Positions 1 through 8,303 of a stretch of DNA of 37,488 nucleotides are shown piece by piece. Source of the DNA: Bacillota bacterium (lineage in GTDB: Bacteria; Bacillota; Bacilli; Paenibacillales; NBRC-103111); the NCBI GenBank assembly GCA_023391955.1, contig JAEWAA010000274.1:1-37488 (forward strand), written 5' to 3'. The notes beneath the pieces were generated by a model. The model was not told the DNA's origin. It made no database searches and was given only the letters and a program-made list of their open reading frames with translations. How positions within the stretch are numbered: position 1 is the stretch's first letter; every line of letters starts with the position of its first letter. Made by a program: the position numbers and the translations under genes.

Positions 1-885
1 GGTGGAGACGAAGGACCAGTCCTCCGCCGGCAGAAGGGCACACAAGGTTAACCGCCCCTCCGGCTTAAGCATACGCAGCAGTTCCGCTAATGCCTGGCAG
101 CGCTCCTCGGGAGAAAGCAAATGGAACACATAGCCGCTGGCTGCAAAATCGAAGCTGCCGGCATCATACGGGATCGCCAGGGCATTGCCCAGTTTGGTTT
201 CCATCATCGGAAACTTGCGGCGGCATACCTGGAGCATCCTCCGGGATTGGTCGATGCCCTTCATAACTGGCCCGAAGCGGCTTATCGCCTCCGCAAGATT
301 GCCTGTGCCCGTTCCGATGTCCAGACCGGACTCGCCCGGCTTCGGGTCAAGCAGCCCGGCCATTAAACGGATGGCGTCTTTGTAGCCCGGATACCGGATG
401 CTGTCCTCAGTCAATTGTGCGTCGAAGCTTTCGGCCAAAAGATCAAAGCGGTAGTGGTCGGTCCAGCTGCTGCGCAGCTCCCGTTGTTTGCGGATATCCT
501 CAGCTTGATGATGGAGCGAGGGTGTCAGCTGTATGCCCGTGCCGGAGAAGCTGCGGATCAGCTCTTCATTCATGCGGATTTGGTTGTCCAGATCCAGCCG
601 CCGGGCATACAAGAGGGAGCGTTGGAGCTCAAGCAGATACAGACTCTCCTCCTCGTGTCCCATTCCGTAGGTTGTCAGCACGTTGGAGAGATCGGGAATG
701 GACAGGCCGGCCTCCCGGAGCACCAGGATGGTCTCCAGACGGAGCAGATCATGCGGGCTGAAAAGGCGGTAGCCGTTTTCGGGGTCTTTGGAGAAGGTGA
801 GCAGCCCTTTTTCCTCGTAAAACCGGATGGTTCTGGTGCTGATGCCCAAACGGCGGGCGGCTTCTGTAATGTGGAAGGTATCCAT
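1..885 (-). CDS. MerR-family regulator fused to a SAM methyltransferase (3' end cut by window edge)
   Basis: Reading leftward from the ATG at 885, the frame stays open to base 1, giving 295 residues without a stop. Residues 1-70 form a MerR winged helix-turn-helix (ITEAARRLGIS, TIRFYEEKGLL, GYRLFS), followed by a helical stretch at about 80-140 that would be the dimerisation coil. From about 150 a class I methyltransferase begins, with motif I LDIGTGTGNLAEA at 188-200 and later FDFAASGYVFHLLSPEE. The start is preceded by AAGGAG seven bases upstream. The gene is divergent from the helicase gene with an 87-base gap, which contains the inverted repeat GGCTC/GAGCC at 931-945. MerR proteins usually carry an effector domain here; an enzyme instead suggests a regulator that methylates or senses a small molecule. 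The substrate is unknown and the C-terminus is outside the window. Confidence 0.85.
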   Translation of the reverse strand, partial: MDTFHITEAARRLGISTRTIRFYEEKGLLTFSKDPENGYRLFSPHDLLRLETILVLREAGLSIPDLSNVLTTYGMGHEEESLYLLELQRSLLYARRLDLDNQIRMNEELIRSFSGTGIQLTPSLHHQAEDIRKQRELRSSWTDHYRFDLLAESFDAQLTEDSIRYPGYKDAIRLMAGLLDPKPGESGLDIGTGTGNLAEAISRFGPVMKGIDQSRRMLQVCRRKFPMMETKLGNALAIPYDAGSFDFAASGYVFHLLSPEERCQALAELLRMLKPEGRLTLCALLPAEDWSFVST

Positions 886-972
886 ATGCAAACTCCTTCG
901 GGGGAATGGTATGTACAGTATAGCGGGGAGGCTCCGGGAGAGCCAGATGCCGGCAGAAAAAAAGGGGTGGAC

Positions 973-3594
973 ATGGTGAGCAGTCGTGAAAACGCAGGAT
1001 TGCCGGTGGATGAAGCGCTGCCTTCTTTGAAGGATGCGCTCCGGAATGGGTGCGGTGCGGTTTTGGTCGCTCCTCCCGGTGTGGGTAAAACCACCAGAGT
1101 ACCGCTGGCTCTTCTGGAGGAGCCGTGGGCGGTAGGCAAGCGGATTCTGATGCTGGAGCCCAGACGGCTGGCGGCCCGTTCGGCAGCCCGCTATATGGCG
1201 GCATCGTTAGGTGAACCGGTGGGACAAACCGTCGGCTACCGGGTGAGGATGGACAGCCGGGTGGGACCCAAAACCCGGATCGAGGTGATCACCGAAGGGG
1301 TGCTGACCCGGATGCTCCAGGAGGACCCGGAGCTGTCGGGAGTGGCGGCGGTGCTCTTCGACGAATTCCATGAGCGCAGCCTCCATGCCGATTTGGGGCT
1401 GGCGCTGTGCTTGCAGGCCCAGGAGCTCCTGCGGGACGATCTGAGGCTGGTGGTAATGTCCGCCACTCTGGAGGCGGAGCCGGTAGCGGCTTTGATGGGG
1501 GAGGCGCCGGTTGTGGTAAGCACGGGCCGGGCGTATCCGGTAGAAACCCGCTATCTGCCCAAACGCCCGGAGGGGCGGCTGGAGGATAGGACGGCCGCTG
1601 CTGTAGTCACTGCCCTGCGGGAAAACCAGGGAGATATCTTGGTTTTCCTGCCTGGTGCGGGTGAAATCCGCCGGACGGAGGAACGGCTCTCCGCCCAACT
1701 GGGCGGCGGGACAGCGGGTCCGGTAAGCGTGCTTCCGCTGCATGGAACCCTGCCACAGGAGGCGCAGGATCTGGCGCTGGCCCCTGCACAGCCGGGGACG
1801 CGCAAGGTGGTGCTGGCCACCTCCATCGCCGAAACCAGTCTGACCGTAGACGGAGTCCGCATTGTGGTGGACGCGGGGTTTTCCCGGGTGCCGCGTTTTT
1901 CGCCGCGCACGGGTATGACCCGGCTGGATACAGTGCCGGTGTCTGTTGCCTCCGCCGACCAGCGGAGGGGCCGCGCCGGGCGGCAGGGCCCGGGTGTCTG
2001 CTACCGGCTGTGGCCGGAGCAGGACCAGGGGCAGCTGCCCGCCCGTACCGTCCCGGAGATTCTGGAGGCGGATCTGGCGCCCTTATGCTTGGATCTGGCG
2101 GCGTGGGGCGCCGCGCTGGAGGAGCTGCGCTGGCTGGATGCGCTGCCAGCCGCAGCTTTAGCGCAAGCGCGGGCGCTACTCCGGCGCTTGGGTGCACTGG
2201 GGGCGGACGGTGCCGTCACGCCCCATGGCAGGGCTATGGCCGCGCTGGGGCTCCACCCCCGGCTGGCCCATATGGCCTTGAAGGCCCGGGAGCTGGGCCT
2301 TCAAGGCTTGGGCTGCGAGCTCGCTGCGCTGCTCGGCGAGCGGGACGTGCTCCGTGCGGCGGAGGGTGCCGCACCTAATGCAGACCTCCGCCTGCGGGTG
2401 GAGGCGCTGCGGAACGCCGGGAGCGAAGCCCGGAGTTTGGGGCTCCGGGCCGACCCGGCGGCTCTAGCGCGTGTTCGTGCGGAGGCATCATGGTGGATGC
2501 GGGAGCTGGGCAGCCCCCGGCTGGAAGCAGGACGTCAGCCGGCTGGTTCTCCCGCAGCTGGCAATCCGGCAGCCTCCTCTCCGCATGGGGAGGCATTGCC
2601 CGCCCTCTCTGGGCCGGGCGTGGATCTGGCCTATTGCGGGCTGCTGCTTGCTTTTGCTTATCCTGACCGGATCGGCCAGCAGCGCTCCCGTGGGCGTTAC
2701 CTGTTATCCAACGGACGGGGAGCGGTAATGGCGGCTGACCAGCATCTGGCCGGTGTTCCTTATTTGGTTGCAGCGGAGCTGGACGACCAGGGAGCGGACA
2801 GCCGCATTTATTTGGCGGCGCCGGTGGAGCTTGCCCATCTGGAGACGTACCTGCAGGAAGGGTTGGAGGAAGAGGAAGCAGTGGAGTGGGAGGATGCGGC
2901 TCAGGCGGTCCGGGCCAAAAAACGCCTCCGGCTGGGCGCCCTGATTCTCAAGGAAAAGCAGCTGCAGAATCCACCCGCGCCGCTGGTGACCCGGGCGCTG
3001 CTTGCGGCTATCGCCAAGGATGGGCTTGAGGCTCTGCCCTGGACGAAGGCCTCCAAACAGCTGCTCCAACGGCTCCGTTTTATGCAGCTGGCTGATCCGT
3101 CCTGGCCGGATGTTGCGGAGGAGACGCTGCTGGCCACTTTGCCGGATTGGCTGGGACCCTATGCGGAAGGTTTGCGCAGCAAACAGGACCTGGCCCGCGT
3201 GAATCTGGGAGAGGCCCTAACCGGGCTGCTGGATTGGAGCCGCCGCCAGGAGCTGGACCGGTTTGCCCCGACGCATTTGCAGGTGCCCAGCGGATCGCGG
3301 ATTCCGGTGGATTACAGCGACCCGGGCCAGCCCTTTATTGCAGTCCGGCTGCAGGAGCTTTTTGGCTTGACCGAAACGCCTCGGATCGGCGGCGGACGGG
3401 TGCCGGTGGTGATCCATCTGCTGTCCCCGGCCCAACGTCCGGTGCAGGTCACCCGGGACCTGGCAGGCTTCTGGCGGGAAACCTATTTTGACGTGAAAAA
3501 AGACCTCAAGGGCCGGTATCCCAAGCATTATTGGCCGGATAATCCCCTGGAGGCAATCCCCACCAACCGGGTCAGGCCGAAGCCTCAAGGATAA
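973..3594 (+). CDS. hrpB: ATP-dependent helicase HrpB (DEAH/DExH family)
   Basis: A DExH-box RNA helicase-like ATPase of the HrpB family; its physiological role is poorly defined in bacteria. Counting from the ATG at 973, the Walker A motif APPGVGKTT lies near residues 33-41, the DEFH box at 130-133, MSAT follows, and motif VI QRRGRAGRQG is clear. A helicase-associated (HA2) region and the HrpB C-terminal domain follow, including DPGQPFIAVRLQELFG and the ending typical of the family (KDLKGRYPKHYWPDNP). The length of 873 residues is slightly above the usual 800-850; an Ala/Pro/Ser-rich stretch around 2515-2610 looks like an inserted linker. The frame is open further upstream to 415, but that part overlaps the divergent MerR-type gene and reads as its antisense, so the start at 973 behind AAAGGGGTGG is preferred. 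Confidence 0.9.
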   Translation: MVSSRENAGLPVDEALPSLKDALRNGCGAVLVAPPGVGKTTRVPLALLEEPWAVGKRILMLEPRRLAARSAARYMAASLGEPVGQTVGYRVRMDSRVGPKTRIEVITEGVLTRMLQEDPELSGVAAVLFDEFHERSLHADLGLALCLQAQELLRDDLRLVVMSATLEAEPVAALMGEAPVVVSTGRAYPVETRYLPKRPEGRLEDRTAAAVVTALRENQGDILVFLPGAGEIRRTEERLSAQLGGGTAGPVSVLPLHGTLPQEAQDLALAPAQPGTRKVVLATSIAETSLTVDGVRIVVDAGFSRVPRFSPRTGMTRLDTVPVSVASADQRRGRAGRQGPGVCYRLWPEQDQGQLPARTVPEILEADLAPLCLDLAAWGAALEELRWLDALPAAALAQARALLRRLGALGADGAVTPHGRAMAALGLHPRLAHMALKARELGLQGLGCELAALLGERDVLRAAEGAAPNADLRLRVEALRNAGSEARSLGLRADPAALARVRAEASWWMRELGSPRLEAGRQPAGSPAAGNPAASSPHGEALPALSGPGVDLAYCGLLLAFAYPDRIGQQRSRGRYLLSNGRGAVMAADQHLAGVPYLVAAELDDQGADSRIYLAAPVELAHLETYLQEGLEEEEAVEWEDAAQAVRAKKRLRLGALILKEKQLQNPPAPLVTRALLAAIAKDGLEALPWTKASKQLLQRLRFMQLADPSWPDVAEETLLATLPDWLGPYAEGLRSKQDLARVNLGEALTGLLDWSRRQELDRFAPTHLQVPSGSRIPVDYSDPGQPFIAVRLQELFGLTETPRIGGGRVPVVIHLLSPAQRPVQVTRDLAGFWRETYFDVKKDLKGRYPKHYWPDNPLEAIPTNRVRPKPQG

Positions 3595-3631
3595 GGGGAG
3601 GCGGCTCCCATCCGTTCGTTCTTGGCATAGA

Positions 3632-3657
3632 CCTCCTCCAGTGCAGAGGGGGTTTTT
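3632..3657 (+). terminator. rho-independent terminator after hrpB
   Basis: Seven-base stem CCTCCTC (3632-3638) and GAGGGGG (3646-3652) with one G-T pair and a seven-base loop, followed by five T. It lies 38 bases after the hrpB stop. Confidence 0.65.
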
Positions 3658-3660
3658 GCG

Positions 3661-3831
3661 TCTTTTCGGACACTATCCCCTTCGCTCAGGAACCGCCCTT
3701 TCCCCGATCTTTCTGATCCTGAGCGAAAGGGATAATGGAAGAAAAGAGACGTCCGGCCCTGAGCAGAGGGGATAGTGCACGAAAAGGGGCCTGCCTCACC
3801 CCCTGAGTCAATGGGATAGTACACGAAAAGG
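3661..3831. repeat. Intergenic repeat array R1 (four copies of a ~30-base unit)
   Basis: Copies lie at 3661-3691 (reverse), 3717-3747, 3757-3786 and 3801-3830 (forward). The consensus is CCTGAGCRAAGGGGATAGTG, two or three variable bases, then CGAAAAG. Forward copies start 40 and 44 bases apart. The array fills the gap between the convergent 3' ends of hrpB and the glycosyltransferase gene, and the last copy runs into the glycosyltransferase terminator. A fifth, reverse-oriented copy lies 31 kb away at 34971-34998, so this is a dispersed family and not only a local tandem duplication. No coding potential was recognised. Confidence 0.8.
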
Positions 3832-3850
3832 GGCTCCCGGAGCCCCTTTT
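3826..3850 (-). terminator. rho-independent terminator of the GT2-GtrA gene
   Basis: Perfect palindrome of AAAAGGGGCT and its complement around a five-base centre. Read on the minus strand it overlaps the TAA stop of the glycosyltransferase gene and ends in CCCCTTTT. Confidence 0.7.
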
Positions 3851-4862
3851 ACGCATATACAAAACGCTGCTGGCACCAATAGCTGAAGAGGAACAGCATG
3901 GCCTCTGTCAGAAGCTTGGCTGCCAGGAGAGGGAGGCCTGCTTGGCCGAACAAGAGGGACATCAGGCCGTAATTCAACAGCAGGATAACGCCCGCTAAGG
4001 CGATATATCTGGGCATGGAGCGCCCCATCGGTGCCGGCTTGCCGCTGGTGAATACGAAGGTTTTGTTCATGGCATAGTTAAAGCCAGCACTGCACAAACG
4101 CGCTCCCCATACGGCTAGCAGCAGACTCCCGGTCCCGTATTGGATCAGCATCAGGAGCACGATGTCCAGCAGGGTCGAGATCAGGGACACGGAGCCGAAC
4201 TTGGCGATCGGCCAATAGATTTTCAGGGAATCCGCCAAGGGGCGGAAGTGGGAGGAGCTGTTTTGGTCGATATAGACGGTTTCAATGGGCAGCTCGCGGA
4301 AGGAATAACCTGCTCCGGGGGCCTGCAGAAGCAGGTTCATTTCGTATTCGAACCGTTCTCCCGGTACCTGGCAGAGCCACTCCAGCATTGCCGCCGGATA
4401 TCCACGCAGCCCGGTCTGGGTATCCTGCAGCGGGATACCCGCAAGGAAGGAATAAATCCTCCGGGTGGCCGTGTTGCCTATGCTGCTGCGCAGGGGAACC
4501 TTGCCGGTAAACTGGCGGCTGCCCAGCACCATCCGGTCAGGTGCCTCCCCTACAGCCTGCGCCACCCGCATAATATCACGGGGCAAATGCTGACCGTCGC
4601 TGTCCGCGCAAACCACCGTACCCGCGTTGTCCGTATCCAGCAGATGGCGGAAGCCGGTTTTGAGCGCCCGGCCCTTGCCCCGGTTCACCGGGTGGACCAG
4701 CACGGTGCAGCCTTCTGCCTCGGCGGCACGGAATAAGGGGGCATAGTGCTCACCGCTTCCGTCGTCCACCACCAGAATGTCCGACATTCCGGAGGCTTTT
4801 AACTGGAGGATTAGCTCCAGCAGCCGTTGGTCGGGTTCATAAGCCGGTATCAATACATGCAT
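3849..4862 (-). CDS. Family 2 glycosyltransferase fused to a GtrA-like membrane domain
   Basis: Residues 1-220 are a family 2 glycosyltransferase: IPAYEPD at the start, the nucleotide-binding VVDDGSG at 31-37, NRGKGRALKTGF, and the metal-binding ADSDGQH at 86-92. From about 222 to 337 there are four hydrophobic segments of the GtrA type, ending YWCQQRFVYA. Stand-alone GtrA proteins are proposed to move undecaprenyl-linked sugars across the membrane, and the N-terminal half resembles enzymes that make polyprenyl-phosphate sugars, so the fusion could make and flip a lipid-linked sugar for a surface glycan (inference). The ATG at 4862 has GGAGG about eight bases upstream. The phosphodiester glycosidase gene ends 84 bases upstream on the same strand, so the two are probably co-transcribed. 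Confidence 0.85.
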   Translation of the reverse strand: MHVLIPAYEPDQRLLELILQLKASGMSDILVVDDGSGEHYAPLFRAAEAEGCTVLVHPVNRGKGRALKTGFRHLLDTDNAGTVVCADSDGQHLPRDIMRVAQAVGEAPDRMVLGSRQFTGKVPLRSSIGNTATRRIYSFLAGIPLQDTQTGLRGYPAAMLEWLCQVPGERFEYEMNLLLQAPGAGYSFRELPIETVYIDQNSSSHFRPLADSLKIYWPIAKFGSVSLISTLLDIVLLMLIQYGTGSLLLAVWGARLCSAGFNYAMNKTFVFTSGKPAPMGRSMPRYIALAGVILLLNYGLMSLLFGQAGLPLLAAKLLTEAMLFLFSYWCQQRFVYA

Positions 4863-4946
4863 CTATGCCGCCTCCATTCATGATGGTATAAGCTGGCCTC
4901 TGCCTGGGTCAGGGGCCTCAGCCAGTCCCCGTGTGCCGAGCAGCCG

Positions 4947-5918
4947 CTAGGGAGCGGGAACGTAGAGAATATCGCTGACGCCGCGTTCGGTTTCTTTGCC
5001 CAGAGGATTGTTCACGACCCGGCCCTGAAAAACCATGGTTGACGATCCCCCGCCGTCCAAATTGTAGGCTTCAACAGCCCCCAGCTCCTTGAACAGCTGG
5101 GCGAACTGGCTCAGCGTCATGCCGGCGCTGTAGCCCTCCTTGCGCCCGTCCACCACGACGAAGAGGTAGTGGTTGGCCGAGATAAGCCCGATGCCCGTGC
5201 GGGGGTTGGCCCCCTGGATGGAGCGGTTGCCGAAGTTGGTGTCAATCTTCACCTGTTCCAGGTCAGCGGCTACCTTACCGTCCGTTACCAGCGCAGGGCC
5301 GAAGGAATAGGTTTGCGTGACGCCGTCCGCCAAGAGAGAGGCGGCGTTTTTTTTGGTTTCGTCGTAGGATTTTATGGTGCCGTCGGCATAAAGGGCCAGT
5401 CCTGTACGGGCAGGTTCATTCCGGTACAAGGTACCGTTGCGGATGATGACGCCGTCGTTGCGGAACCCGTAATAGTCTCCGTTGATGGCAAACAGGGCAT
5501 TGTTATTGGCGGCAATCACGGATGTATTCTCGATAATGTTGCGGCCGAAGGCATTTTTGGCAAAAGCGGAGCTTAGGCTTGCCCCATTCTGGAGCTGGAC
5601 ATCCGCTATATAGTAGGTGATTTTCTCCTTGCCTTCGCCGGTTTCCACCTGGCGGATGCTGATGTTTATATCGCTGCTGTGGTAGCTCCAGTCGTCCGAG
5701 GAAACCGCCGTGTTGCCCGTTTCCGTCTGGACTGTGCTGCCGGAGCCTCCGCCGCTGTCGTTGCCGTTGGCCGGTGTGCTCTCCGCCGCCGCGGTAACCC
5801 GCATTTCTACATGCTCGATTAAATAACGGTCTGCCAGCTTGTAAAGCACACCCCCGATAGTGAGCAAAATCAGAAGGGCTGCCAGCAGCCCCTTTGTTTT
5901 GCCGTTCCATGATTTCAA
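4947..5918 (-). CDS. Membrane-anchored phosphodiester glycosidase (NAGPA/DUF2233 family), surface-polysaccharide related
   Basis: One N-terminal membrane segment (LLAALLILLTIGGVL, residues 11-25), a low-complexity Gly/Ser/Thr linker at about 50-75, then a NAGPA-type domain with FAINGDYYGFRNDG at 143-156 and the conserved NLDGGGSST at 286-294. Family members cleave sugar-phosphate diesters such as GlcNAc-1-phosphodiester; in Gram-positive bacteria they are often annotated as exopolysaccharide biosynthesis proteins and act outside the membrane. The likely start is a TTG at 5918, because it follows a GGAGGG site by eight bases and leads straight into a signal-anchor sequence; no in-frame ATG gives the membrane segment. 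A -10-like TAGAAT lies upstream near 5948, with no convincing -35. It precedes the GT2-GtrA gene on the same strand. Confidence 0.82.
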   Translation of the reverse strand: MKSWNGKTKGLLAALLILLTIGGVLYKLADRYLIEHVEMRVTAAAESTPANGNDSGGGSGSTVQTETGNTAVSSDDWSYHSSDINISIRQVETGEGKEKITYYIADVQLQNGASLSSAFAKNAFGRNIIENTSVIAANNNALFAINGDYYGFRNDGVIIRNGTLYRNEPARTGLALYADGTIKSYDETKKNAASLLADGVTQTYSFGPALVTDGKVAADLEQVKIDTNFGNRSIQGANPRTGIGLISANHYLFVVVDGRKEGYSAGMTLSQFAQLFKELGAVEAYNLDGGGSSTMVFQGRVVNNPLGKETERGVSDILYVPAP

Positions 5919-6012
5919 ACCGGAATCCCTCCTCCCTGATGACTGTCCTCATTCTACGGCGTCGGACTTAACCCGCCCTGAGTCCTGGCTGAATGTCTGC
6001 TTAAAGAAATAG

Positions 6013-6043
6013 AAAAAAAGCCGCCCTCCGAAGAAGGCGGCTT
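6013..6043 (-). terminator. rho-independent terminator of the YhdH/AcuI-type gene
   Basis: Arms AAGCCGCC (6018-6025) and GGCGGCTT (6036-6043) around a ten-base loop. On the minus strand the stem is followed by a run of T. It lies 20 bases after the reductase stop. Confidence 0.85.
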
Positions 6044-6062
6044 AATACCGTAATTGAACTTC

Positions 6063-7064
6063 TTATTCTCCTGCTACACGCACTAACACTCTGCCGCGGG
6101 TGGCGGACTTGAGAATATCCGAAAGCGCCTGGGGCAGCTCCGCCAGAGTCACTTCGCGGTTCACCAGCTTATCCAGCTGCTGCGGCTTCCAGCTGCCGGC
6201 CATGAGCTTCCACAATTCCTCCCGCTCGGCGGCGGGACACATGACCGAATCGATGCCCAGCAGGCTTACGCCCCGCAGAATAAAGGGCAGCACGGTGGCG
6301 GGCACCGCTGTGCCGCCGGTAAGTCCGCTGACGGCTACTGCGCCGCGGTACGAGATCCGGCTCAGCACTGCGGCCAATTGAGTGCCCCCAACAGGGTCCA
6401 CCGCTGCCTGCCACAGCTGCTTGTCCAGCGGCTTCACGTTCCCGCCGGCATACACATCCTCCCGGGACAGCACCTCGCTTGCACCCAGCTCCTGCAGATA
6501 ACCGGCCTCTTCACTGCGTCCGGTGCTGGCGGCTACTGTATATCCCTTTTGCGCCAGCATCGCCACAGCCGCACCGCCGACTCCGCCGGAGGCTCCCGTC
6601 ACCAGCACCTTGCCCTTATCGGGAGAGATGCCCCTTTCCTCCAGATGCTTGATGGACAGCGCGGCGGTGAAGCCCGCAGTTCCGTAAATCATGGCCTCCC
6701 GCAGAGATAATCCGTCCGGCAGCGGCACTACCCATTCCGCCGGCAGCCTGGCGTATTCGCTGTAGCCGCCAAAATGGCTCACGCCAATGCCGTAGCCGGT
6801 GGCCAGCACCTTTTGACCCTCATAAAAACGCGGATCTGTAGAGGAGACCACATATCCGGACAAATCGATGCCGGGGATAAACGGGTAACTCCTGACAATA
6901 TTTCCGTCCGGTATGGAAGCCAGCCCGTCCTTGTAGTTGACGCTGGAATACGCCACCTTGATGACGACATCCCCTTGGGGCAGATCATCCAGGGCCAGTG
7001 AACGGATGCCGACAGTGAATGCTTCGCCTTTGTTAACCTCCAGGGCCTGAAATTCGGCTGTCAT
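6063..7064 (-). CDS. YhdH/AcuI-type NADPH-dependent quinone oxidoreductase / acryloyl-CoA reductase
   Basis: A 333-residue zinc-independent medium-chain dehydrogenase. The catalytic N-terminal domain has SSVNYKDGLAS (41-50) and PGIDLSG (64-70), and the Rossmann domain has the nucleotide loop TGASGGVGG at 156-164. PVGG and SRISYRGAVAVSGLTGG are typical of the YhdH family, whose E. coli member reduces acryloyl-CoA. A longer reading from 7139 exists, but it would overlap the promoter at 7111-7139. The ATG at 7064 has AAAGGAG in front and gives the normal family length. It is a single-gene unit with its own promoter and terminator. The physiological substrate cannot be read from the sequence. Confidence 0.88.
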   Translation of the reverse strand: MTAEFQALEVNKGEAFTVGIRSLALDDLPQGDVVIKVAYSSVNYKDGLASIPDGNIVRSYPFIPGIDLSGYVVSSTDPRFYEGQKVLATGYGIGVSHFGGYSEYARLPAEWVVPLPDGLSLREAMIYGTAGFTAALSIKHLEERGISPDKGKVLVTGASGGVGGAAVAMLAQKGYTVAASTGRSEEAGYLQELGASEVLSREDVYAGGNVKPLDKQLWQAAVDPVGGTQLAAVLSRISYRGAVAVSGLTGGTAVPATVLPFILRGVSLLGIDSVMCPAAEREELWKLMAGSWKPQQLDKLVNREVTLAELPQALSDILKSATRGRVLVRVAGE

Positions 7065-7110
7065 AACCTTCAAACTCCTTTCGACTTGCACGGTATACAT
7101 AGCTGTACCC

Positions 7111-7139
7111 TTTATACACCTTTTGGTTGGGAGGGTCAA
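7111..7139 (-). promoter_or_regulatory. Sigma-A promoter of the YhdH/AcuI-type gene
   Basis: On the minus strand TTGACC (7134-7139) and TATAAA (7111-7116) are separated by exactly 17 bases. Predicted transcription starts near 7104, about 40 bases before the ATG at 7064, which supports that start codon. Confidence 0.75.
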
Positions 7140-7384
7140 ACTTTTTTGCCTGTCCGCCTTCTAAAAATGTGAACTTCCAAATACACTATTTCGTCTAAGA
7201 AATACAGGTAGCGGTAGAGGAAACGAAACATTTGTTACGCCTCTATAAATCTATAGACCGGCCGGCCCATATCCGGTATGCTAGAGGGAACTCTGGTAGA
7301 AACCAGGCTGTCCGTTTCGTCTTGCAACATCCGTTCCAAGAGGCGCTCCCTGATTTTGTAGCCAACTAAGGCAGGTAGACTAAC
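7140..7384. other. Intergenic region upstream of the polysaccharide deacetylase
   Basis: No gene was recognised here. A weak candidate promoter on the plus strand is TAGACC (7254-7259), 17 bases, TATGCT (7277-7282). A small hairpin CTGGT-AGAA-ACCAG follows near 7293. The ribosome binding site of the downstream gene (AAGGCAGGT) is poor. Confidence 0.4.
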
Positions 7385-8227
7385 ATGAAGAAATTAGCGC
7401 AAGCGGTGCTGATCTGTGCCTCGGCCGCCCTGCTCGTTATGAGCGGGTGCAGCCGGTCCGGCAACCAGGCTGCGGCAGCACCCCAGGAAGCGGCTGTATC
7501 TCCGTCCCCCACCGCCAGTTCCACCGCAACACCCGCCCCGCCGGCTGCATCAGCGGAGCCGTCGCCTCTTGTTCCTTCGCCGGAATCGGGCAAACCACAA
7601 GAGGAGACCGTCCAGCCGGACAGCGGCAAACCCGCCCGCCGGGAATCTGCTCTGAAGCCTGTGTATGCCGTGGGCAAGAATCAGGTGGCCATTACCATCG
7701 ATGACGGCCCCACCAAGGACACCGGGAAGCTGTTGAAGGTGCTGAAGGATTGCGACGCCAAGGTGACCTTCTTTTTTCTGGGGCAGAATGTGGAGAAGTA
7801 CCATGATTCCGTTACCCAGGCCGTCTACGAGCGCCACGGGATCGGGTATCACTCCGATGTGCACCCGCAGATGACGAAGCTGAATTATGATGGGCAGCAA
7901 AAGGAGTTTGACACCGGACTCAAAAAGCTGGAGAAGTGGAGCAAAACGTCAGTGAAGCTGTTCCGTCCCCCCTATGGCAGCTATAATAACGATACGAAGC
8001 TGATTACCGAGGAGCATGGCATGAGCATGATCCTGTGGAATGAGGATCCCAAGGACTGGGAGGCGGGAGATGCCGCCAAGATCACGAAGAATGTGCTGTC
8101 GGAGGTCCGGTCGGGCAGTATTATTGTGATGCATGATAACCCGTCCACCATTGCCGCTTTACCCGGTATTGTAGAGGGCATCCGCAAGAAGGGCTACACC
8201 CTTGTTACGGTGCCGGAGCCCAAATAG
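7385..8227 (+). CDS. Lipoprotein polysaccharide deacetylase (NodB homology, CE4)
   Basis: The 280-residue product has a lipoprotein signal with lipobox VMSGC (Cys22), then an 80-residue linker rich in Ala, Pro, Ser and Thr, and a NodB domain from about 98. CE4 motifs are visible: TIDDGP at 104-109 (catalytic base Asp and metal Asp), HSDVH at 156-160 with the two metal-binding His, RPPYG at 194-198, LWNEDPKDW at 218-226 and IVMHD at 247-251. The enzyme should remove acetyl groups from N-acetylglucosamine polymers, most likely peptidoglycan or a surface glycan, on the outer face of the membrane. The second position of motif 1 is Ile where most members have Phe. The gene appears to stand alone, with SfsA 76 bases downstream. 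Confidence 0.9.
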   Translation: MKKLAQAVLICASAALLVMSGCSRSGNQAAAAPQEAAVSPSPTASSTATPAPPAASAEPSPLVPSPESGKPQEETVQPDSGKPARRESALKPVYAVGKNQVAITIDDGPTKDTGKLLKVLKDCDAKVTFFFLGQNVEKYHDSVTQAVYERHGIGYHSDVHPQMTKLNYDGQQKEFDTGLKKLEKWSKTSVKLFRPPYGSYNNDTKLITEEHGMSMILWNEDPKDWEAGDAAKITKNVLSEVRSGSIIVMHDNPSTIAALPGIVEGIRKKGYTLVTVPEPK

Positions 8228-8303
8228 ACCGATAACCCTCAAGTCCGTGCCGAGCCGCGCCCCAAGCGCCGCCGCCGGGCTTTCGTTATGAAAAGGAAGA
8301 GTG

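Noticed and set aside
415..972. N-terminal extension of HrpB to 415
   Set aside because: It overlaps the oppositely oriented MerR/methyltransferase gene, which has clear motifs on the other strand; the extension has no helicase-like sequence.
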